Positions 58,561 through 64,000 of a stretch of DNA of 64,000 nucleotides are shown one piece after another (positions within the stretch are counted from its first letter, which is position 1; every line of letters starts with the position of its first letter). The stretch spans positions 62,001 through 126,000 of the forward strand of contig BGZK01001427.1 of NCBI GenBank assembly GCA_005406025.1, read 5' to 3'. The stretch comes from Eumeta japonica (taxonomy: Eukaryota > Arthropoda > Insecta > Lepidoptera > Psychidae). A model generated the notes under the pieces. It saw only the letters and a list, made by a program, of their open reading frames with translations, had not been told where the DNA came from and ran no database searches. Position numbers and translations under genes: made by a program.

Positions 58561-60389
58561 TGGGCGCAAGTCGGTTTCTGCCGTCGATAGCTGTGCGTTA
58601 TTTCAAAGAAAATATGCTTGTTGTGAATCATTCTTACACTATAGACATATGCTGTCGCAGGCATACTTGTAGATATTTTTTAAGAGCTACAATTATACAG
58701 CATATTAATTTTATGTAATATATCAAATGAATGCGTATCACTTATGGTTTACTCGGCGTAAGCCATCTGAATGCCCCAAAAGCGTTATTTTCCGATTTTA
58801 TTCTTCATTACCGTCAGTGCTTATTTCGTACGTTACTTTATGTAGCAAAATACATATATCTTATATCTTAACCAGATAACGTAGTCATGTATTAAAACAG
58901 ACATTTTAATAAATTGAATAAGTTGTTTTTGTTTGAAACGCGGTACATAAACGATGAGACAAGCCAAAAGACGTTGAATTTTATAATACGTGTCGATGAA
59001 AACTTTTCGATTTATGTCAAATAACGTTGTACTTTACACACTTCATTGGCTCATCACGTATTAAGCCGTTTCTGAGATCAGCGTGCACAACGCACAAGCA
59101 AACAGACAAAAATTCTAAAAAACTTCAGCCACGGTAACGTAAGTTAAACCTGTATAAACTGTTTTTTTTTTTAATATTAAATATAATGTACAGACAGGAT
59201 GCGCTTGCTATTTTATTATATGTGTAGACTCTTTATATTTATATAGACACAATAAACAACTATTTGCCGCAAACAATTTGCAATTGATTGATCAAAAGAG
59301 ATTTCGTAAAAAGGTTTCCTATAGCTTTTGTGTGATCATTATTCTATTATACATCAATAATTTGCTAAGGGTCGCCGACATAATGTAGATGTTTCACGCT
59401 AAAACTATGTGTGTAGGCATGCCCCTTGTTAGTAAAATAGCGTCCATTTGGCGTACGCTCAAATCGATAAATTAGCGTGTGTGCCCGGTTTTTATCTGGG
59501 ATGTGATAAAATCCTGGTCTCTAAAACTTAATTTATATTAAATCTTAAATAGCGTCAGAGTATTTTTATTTTACAAAATTAATTTATATAAATTTACCGC
59601 GGTTTTATTCATTCTTTTGAAAACTATGCACAAACAGATATGAATAATTCGGTGTCCATTTAGGCTACTCACAGAAATTGTTGAAACAATTTTAATATAA
59701 TAAGTACAAGTAGGGCGTGTCTACGCATATATACATCAAATATCTTGTTAATCTTTACAGTTGCTTACATAAGCAAGCAACAAATTATAAGTCATCTATT
59801 ACAAAATCTTACATAATAAAAAACACAACATCCGTTTGTCTATCTGTTTGTCGTTTGTGTGGTTATAGCTCGGGAACCAATGGTCCATTTATTATTTTTT
59901 ACTATGGACACGGGTTATCTTACTATACTTACAATACACACCAGCTTTTGCCCACGGCTTCACTGGTATGAATATACAATGAACTCCTTCGTCTATTGTA
60001 CTGCCCTATCAGGCTGTCAACCAGGATACCTGTCGCGGTCTCATTTTCAATATTGGTCCCGGTCTCGTTGTTACGTTCGATCTCATTTCACGTTTGATCC
60101 TGAACCAGACCCTACTCTCGATCCTGGTCTCAATCTAGATTCTAATTGCTTTTCTGCTCTCGAATATTATTTAAAACTAACTTTTTCCCTCGACTTCGTA
60201 CGCGTAGATATCTAAAATGCTTCTAATAGGATTTTTTATTAATTTTTACGTTATTAATTTTGTTATAAGTTACAAATTATTATTTAAGTGTTCGAATACT
60301 TGTAAAATATAAAAATCTTTATTATACTGTAAGGATTTAATGGTTAAATAAACGTGAAAATCAAATAAAATTTTGTTAAATTATATTAG
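58561..60389. other. Unassigned AT-rich DNA with LINE-type and low-complexity words
   Basis: ACACCAGCTTTTGCCCACGG and CTTCACTGG at about 59938 are again the short LINE/SINE marker. 60030-60150 is a degenerate run of GATCCTGGTCTC-like words with about 12-base spacing; a weaker relative is at 42560-42640. No gene seen. Confidence 0.4.
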
Positions 60390-60690
60390 TACTCTCATCC
60401 CAAGCAATTAAATTCGTTTCGTGAAGTACTTCTGCCATATTATTTTGTTTAGGAGTTTCGGTTTGTATCAAATCGAAAGGATGTTTAAACGCGTAATCTT
60501 CAGTTTTATCTCCTTCTAGCAGCGTGGCAGCAAATCCGGACGATACGACCGCTAAGCCGATCTCATGATTGCTTCTCACTTTGGCCAACAGTAAATTTAA
60601 TAAAAAAGTCTTGCCTGTCCCACCAGGAACATTCAAAAAAAACATATCATCTACACTTGCGTCGATACTGCAAAGTATTTTATAATACAT
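60390..60690 (-). pseudogene. Helitron Pif1 helicase, N-terminal part only
   Basis: An open frame encodes VPGGTGKTFLLN (Walker A) near residue 25, GLAVVSSGFAATLL and LIAWDES (Walker B region). Homology stops abruptly there and is followed by AT-rich DNA, so the remaining helicase motifs are absent. Immediately upstream (to the right) are stops. Confidence 0.85.
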
Positions 60691-60759
60691 ATGTTTTATC
60701 TATAGTGAAGGCTTTCATTGATTAGAAAGCCTTCACTACTTAACACCACATCTGCTAAG

Positions 60760-61320
60760 GAATTGACATCGTTACTTGTTTCCTTCAGGTAGTCCCTGTT
60801 ATTGTGTAAGCCTTCAGATCTTTAAGGCTGAGGCAACCCATATTGCTGTAGGCTTTGTTATCTTAATGCTAATACAGATTCTTCTATTGTGACCAGATAT
60901 TTATTCTAGATTTCATCTACTACATGTTTATCTATAACGCCAGAAAGCCTTTCCATTTGTCGTTTGTAGTCATCTGATAGGTTATTCCTGTATTTACCCA
61001 AAGATTTAGTGCGTCTGTAATCTGACAGAATGCCAGCGTTATAGAAAAAAATTCACGCATTTTACATGGCGACTCGCATAAGGTTGCTTCCTCTAGGACA
61101 GAATATCAATGTTTGTCGTCCTCTAGCAAGCCAGTTTCATGCAAGCTAATTGAAAAGTTGATTGGAGGACACCGTTGACAGTCTTCAAGTTATCGAAGAA
61201 TAATGGAATTCTTACTTCGTGCAAAACTTAAGCGAAGATGGTAACATTCGGTGTTGTTCGGATGAACCGTGTACACTCTGCCTAGAGCGTGTTCTTTCCG
61301 TATTCCTGGCCAGCCATCCA
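60760..61320 (-). pseudogene. Helitron Rep-helicase linker region (broken)
   Basis: Reading leftwards in shifting frames: KEHALGRVYTVHPNNTECYH and LRLSF (the 'ALGRMYTVSP..FYLRLLL' block), then HETGLLEDDKHWYSVLEEAT and ITLAFCQITDALNLW. These are standard segments between Rep and helicase in animal Helitrons. Confidence 0.75.
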
Positions 61321-61427
61321 CGGGTTTTCCTCTTTTCCTTCTCATAAATTTATTTTTATTATATTATAAAATATGAAAGCACTTCCGCATATAGAAGGGT
61401 TTTTGCAAAATTATCATTTGACATAAA

Positions 61428-62580
61428 TCAAAAAATGCCAACATGTCGTTTTTGGTGGGCTATTAACTTTGTCGGCGAAGATGTAGAAATTAAAATAGCG
61501 TCATTAGTAATTTCGAGGTGAACAGCTAAATGTATGACTGAAGGAAATATTTCATGTATGGAAAACTCTAAATTCCTCCAAAATGCCTCCGAACTACTCA
61601 AATAATGCCCACTCTCATATAATTTGACTTCGTCCTTTTTGTTTTCTAGCACGAAAACCGTCTGAATATTGACCTTATTAATGTACTTACAAATGTACTC
61701 GATTTAACAGAATTGCGAAATTCTACGTTAATATGTGCCTTAAATGTCCGTGACAGAACCTTATTATAGGGGACCACCCACATATCGTCTACTTCTATAT
61801 CTTAATTTAAATGTAAATCCATCGTCAGTTGGAGATCGTCTTTTGTACTACGGGTAAACATCATCACCTGTTTGTGTGTCTCTCAAAAATTGTCGGGGAT
61901 ATTTTTTGCTACTTTTATTATCCTTTATGCAGGGAGAATTATTATTAAGGTTTCCATATTGTCCGTGTATCATATTGTTTTTAATTATGTCGTATAAATA
62001 GAAGCTTCATTTGAATTTCTTATCTCAACACATATAAGTTCATTTACCACGTCAGACGAAATGCGGTTAACCATCTACAACAATACATATATGTGAGACA
62101 GACCACGTCTCTGCCATTCAGTAGAAAACATAAAGCAATTTACCTCTCCAAATACTTTTCCTTTGGTTAGGAGTGCCATTATTGTCTTAACTTTAAGGTG
62201 AAAACCCTATCTATCATGTCGTGTCTATCATAACCTTTTTGCTCTGGCAAAAGCATCTCCATAATTTCTTCCTATCGAGGATTGCAAGAAAATGTTATAA
62301 AGAGATTAGAATGACCGTAATGGCGCACATACGTCATGGCGTCTTATATCTGCTCATGCATATAACGTGGCCCCGCAGTAAAAAAAGAAGACAGCACCAC
62401 TTCTTGACCTAGCTAATCAGCACCAAGGTCATGTCTCCTTATTGCATCTTGCAAGTGTATATAAATGTCCGCTCTAAGCTTCGTCTGATTGTTCTTAATA
62501 TAATTCAACCTTTTCTTCTCGATTTTCGCAAATATGTCGACTAAAAACTCGATAAACACGAAAATATAGCAAATTATTGT
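61428..62580 (-). pseudogene. Helitron Rep nuclease domain (broken)
   Basis: From right to left: GPRYMHEQI and DAMTYVRHYGHSNLFITFSC near 62370-62290 (the 'GSPRHM...LFITFTCNP' block), EWQRRGLSHIYVLL near 62095, where the HUH histidine pair reads H-I-Y so the second His is lost, SSDVVNE, a block matching CKxFPKxF and YRRR near 61930-61850, VVPYNKVLSRTFKAHINVEF near 61770-61720, and YLSSSEAFWRNLEFSIHEIF with VIHLAVHLE (61600-61500). The catalytic YxxxY pair cannot be placed. Confidence 0.8.
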
Positions 62581-62639
62581 ATTTCCTAATCATTATACGA
62601 TAAAAATAAAAACTTGCAGTAGAAACCATTTTTTGAGCG

Positions 62640-63034
62640 GTTGTTTGGTTTTATTATCGCACTGGGGTATAAAAATGGAGTATCTATCCTCGCCGTAGCA
62701 AAACAAAAATGGGTACTGTAATTCACCTTGTTAGCGATGGATTTCACTTATTCGATGCAATGTGCTATCATGGCCCTCAATTACAACATCCCGATTATAA
62801 AAATTGCTATCCAACAATAATTGCAGCAACTTAATTTGATGTTGGTTGATTATACCGTTCACTGTGGCAATTTATAAGCTTTATTTCAGCATTTATAACA
62901 ACCTTAAATGTATTTGGCATTGCAGATACTTTGTCTAGAGCTAGTTTTAACTCTGTTACGTTATGTGTATGTATCATTTCTTGTAATTTTTTTAGCAAAC
63001 CAAGTTTTAGATAAAGAAAGTATCTGCATCGCAA
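62640..63034 (-). pseudogene. Helitron N-terminal domain (broken)
   Basis: The open frame 63034-62831 ends in a segment with HNVTELKLALDKVSAMPN (matching the usual helix before the N domain core). Next, leftwards, VVIEGHDS and RISEIHR lead to GELQYPFLFCYGEDRYSIFI near 62710-62660, the well-conserved 'LQYPLLFxxGExGY' word. Confidence 0.75.
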
Positions 63035-63539
63035 TTGAACTTCTCTATCGTCCTCAACAACAAAATATATCTAAAGGAACTGTGGTTCATCCCGGGGTGG
63101 CGGAAGCAAACTTCCAACCAAATGATACTCCCGGCCTTGCACTTCGAATAAAAACATCCTGCATTATCTTTTTAGCGTCAAATGAAGTCATTTGAAAACA
63201 ACTATTATAGTGCCATATACCAGCCATGAAGTGATCATGCTCAAGGGCGGAGGCTTTTTATTAAACAGTAAAGAAGACCTGGAAGCTTTTGCAGAGGTTT
63301 GAGCAGGACCTTTTCTGAATCACAATACATTCTCACAGATTCACCTTTGTACTTGAGAGTTTTGCACCACTTGAATTAAATGTTCATCGATCACAAAATA
63401 ACAGTATCATCTATATCGTACTGTATGTTATTGTTGTAACTAGTGAAGAAAAGGTTTTAAAGTTCCAACCTCGTAGATGTCATTCAACTCGCTGTTCTTC
63501 ATGATTTCTTTCATTTCATAACTGTGGTACTCTGTACAC

Positions 63540-63707
63540 TTCGAGGTGTTTGCGTCGATATTTACTTGCAGCCTGCTTATATACTTCAGGGTGTTGACAT
63601 TGGTAGTCATCCACAGCATGTCTGTGAATTTCAGGGTGTTCCCGCTGATAATCAACGACAGCCTGCCTATGAACTTTAGAGTGTTTTTTTCTGATAACTA
63701 GCTGCAT
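63540..63707 (-). repeat. Tandem 15-residue repeats in the Helitron N-terminus
   Basis: Three and a half 45 bp units encode KHSKVHRQAVVDYQR, EHPEIHRHAVDDYQC, QHPEVYKQAASKYRR and KHLEVYR. The consensus is (H)PEV(H/Y)R(Q/H)AVxDYQ. Similar basic repeats occur at the N terminus of arthropod Helitron proteins; their role is unknown to me. They are still in one open frame here although the rest of the gene is broken. Confidence 0.75.
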
Positions 63708-64000
63708 GTTTACAATGATTAGAATGATAATATTTATTATATTTTTTTCTTGCTTCCTTAAGTTGCAATTTTCTGACTACATTGCTAACCGTAGCCCTGC
63801 GTTTCTTCGCCTTATTTTTATGTGACTTATTTATCAAACTAATGTAAAGTCTTACACAACATTAGAAATCGGTGAAGGTTGAGAAAACTTTGGAGATGCA
63901 CGCATTTCCATGCGTTGTTTTTTGGCTATTGGACGCTCATCAGTGTTATTGCTACCATCGGCATCAGCATAGGTATCAAAGTGACCATTAGAAAGATCTT

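Larger units (their letters stand above)
60390..64000 (-). mobile_element. Helitron with decayed Rep/helicase gene, runs off the right edge
   Basis: On the - strand from right to left the order is tandem HPEVxRxAVxDY repeats, Helitron-like N domain, Rep nuclease, linker, and the start of a Pif1-type helicase, exactly the order of animal Helitron proteins. Many stops and frameshifts but collinear for 3.3 kb, so it derives from one autonomous copy. The left boundary is where helicase homology ends just after Walker B. No CTRR hairpin end can be assigned. Confidence 0.85.

Noticed and set aside
58155..58718. Overlapping open frames on the + strand
   Set aside because: They fall in the second copy of the 'CGGAACC ... 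CTTGGCC' repeat and are not open in the first copy.
60030..60150. Possible coding repeat (DPEPDPTLDPGL-like frame)
   Set aside because: The pattern is explained by a degenerate GATCCTGGTCTC low-complexity run; a similar run at 42560-42640 is in another frame.
1..64000. CRISPR array, operon or prokaryotic genes
   Set aside because: Split exons with GT/GC-AG junctions, LINEs, a Helitron and AT-rich intergenic DNA all mark a eukaryotic nuclear genome; no regular short repeat-spacer array is present. The 45 bp units at 63540 are coding repeats.

Overview
The window is nuclear DNA of an insect, most likely a moth or butterfly. It is AT-rich, has split genes, holds almost no intact host coding sequence, and is dense with the kinds of dispersed repeats I know from Lepidoptera (AACCGACTTC-ended repeats, the 'CGGAACC ... 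CTTGGCCGGTTTT' family, the 'gccgcccatggacactcgcaa' family, RTE fragments, R1-clade and Jockey LINEs, a Helitron). The lepidopteran assignment is inference from memory of these families.

0-10.4 kb: the 3' part of one host gene on the + strand. Five exons (166-6991) encode thrombospondin type-1 repeats and a C-terminal PLAC domain, so it is an ADAMTS-like (ADAMTSL/papilin type) secreted matrix protein. Its last intron appears to use a GC-AG splice pair. Intron 2 contains a decayed full-length mariner and small repeats. About 3.4 kb of repeat-poor AT-rich DNA follows and may include a long 3' UTR.

11-20.6 kb: a transposon graveyard. An R1-clade LINE on the - strand (11225-14652) is interrupted by the 3' part of a second R1-clade element on the + strand. 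Three copies of the same short tail each lie directly before the same 13-base target word. Then come a GC-rich candidate promoter, a perfect 33-base palindrome, a gypsy integrase remnant, a GT microsatellite and an RTE remnant.

21.3-26.5 kb: a second copy of a ~450 bp repeat, inverted relative to its near-identical twin at 2.3 kb, then a complete Copia element (22179-26535) with identical 157 bp LTRs, a 5 bp target duplication and a primer site, but a frame-broken polyprotein.

26.5-46 kb: mostly unassigned AT-rich DNA with scattered GC-rich patches, a pair of hairpins spaced exactly 100 bp (one pre-miRNA-like), a second RTE remnant, a Jockey-type LINE (about 34990-37850) and several dispersed repeats.

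46-60 kb: AT-rich DNA with a tRNA-like sequence, an RTE copy carrying a 5' inversion, a Harbinger-like MITE with TTA duplications, a 470 bp fold-back element, an AACCGACTTC-ended element and other dispersed repeats. 60.4-64 kb: the decayed Rep/helicase gene of a Helitron on the - strand, running off the right edge.

Apart from the ADAMTS-like exons I see no convincing host protein gene. Every transposon gene in the window is broken. All repeat identities were judged by eye.
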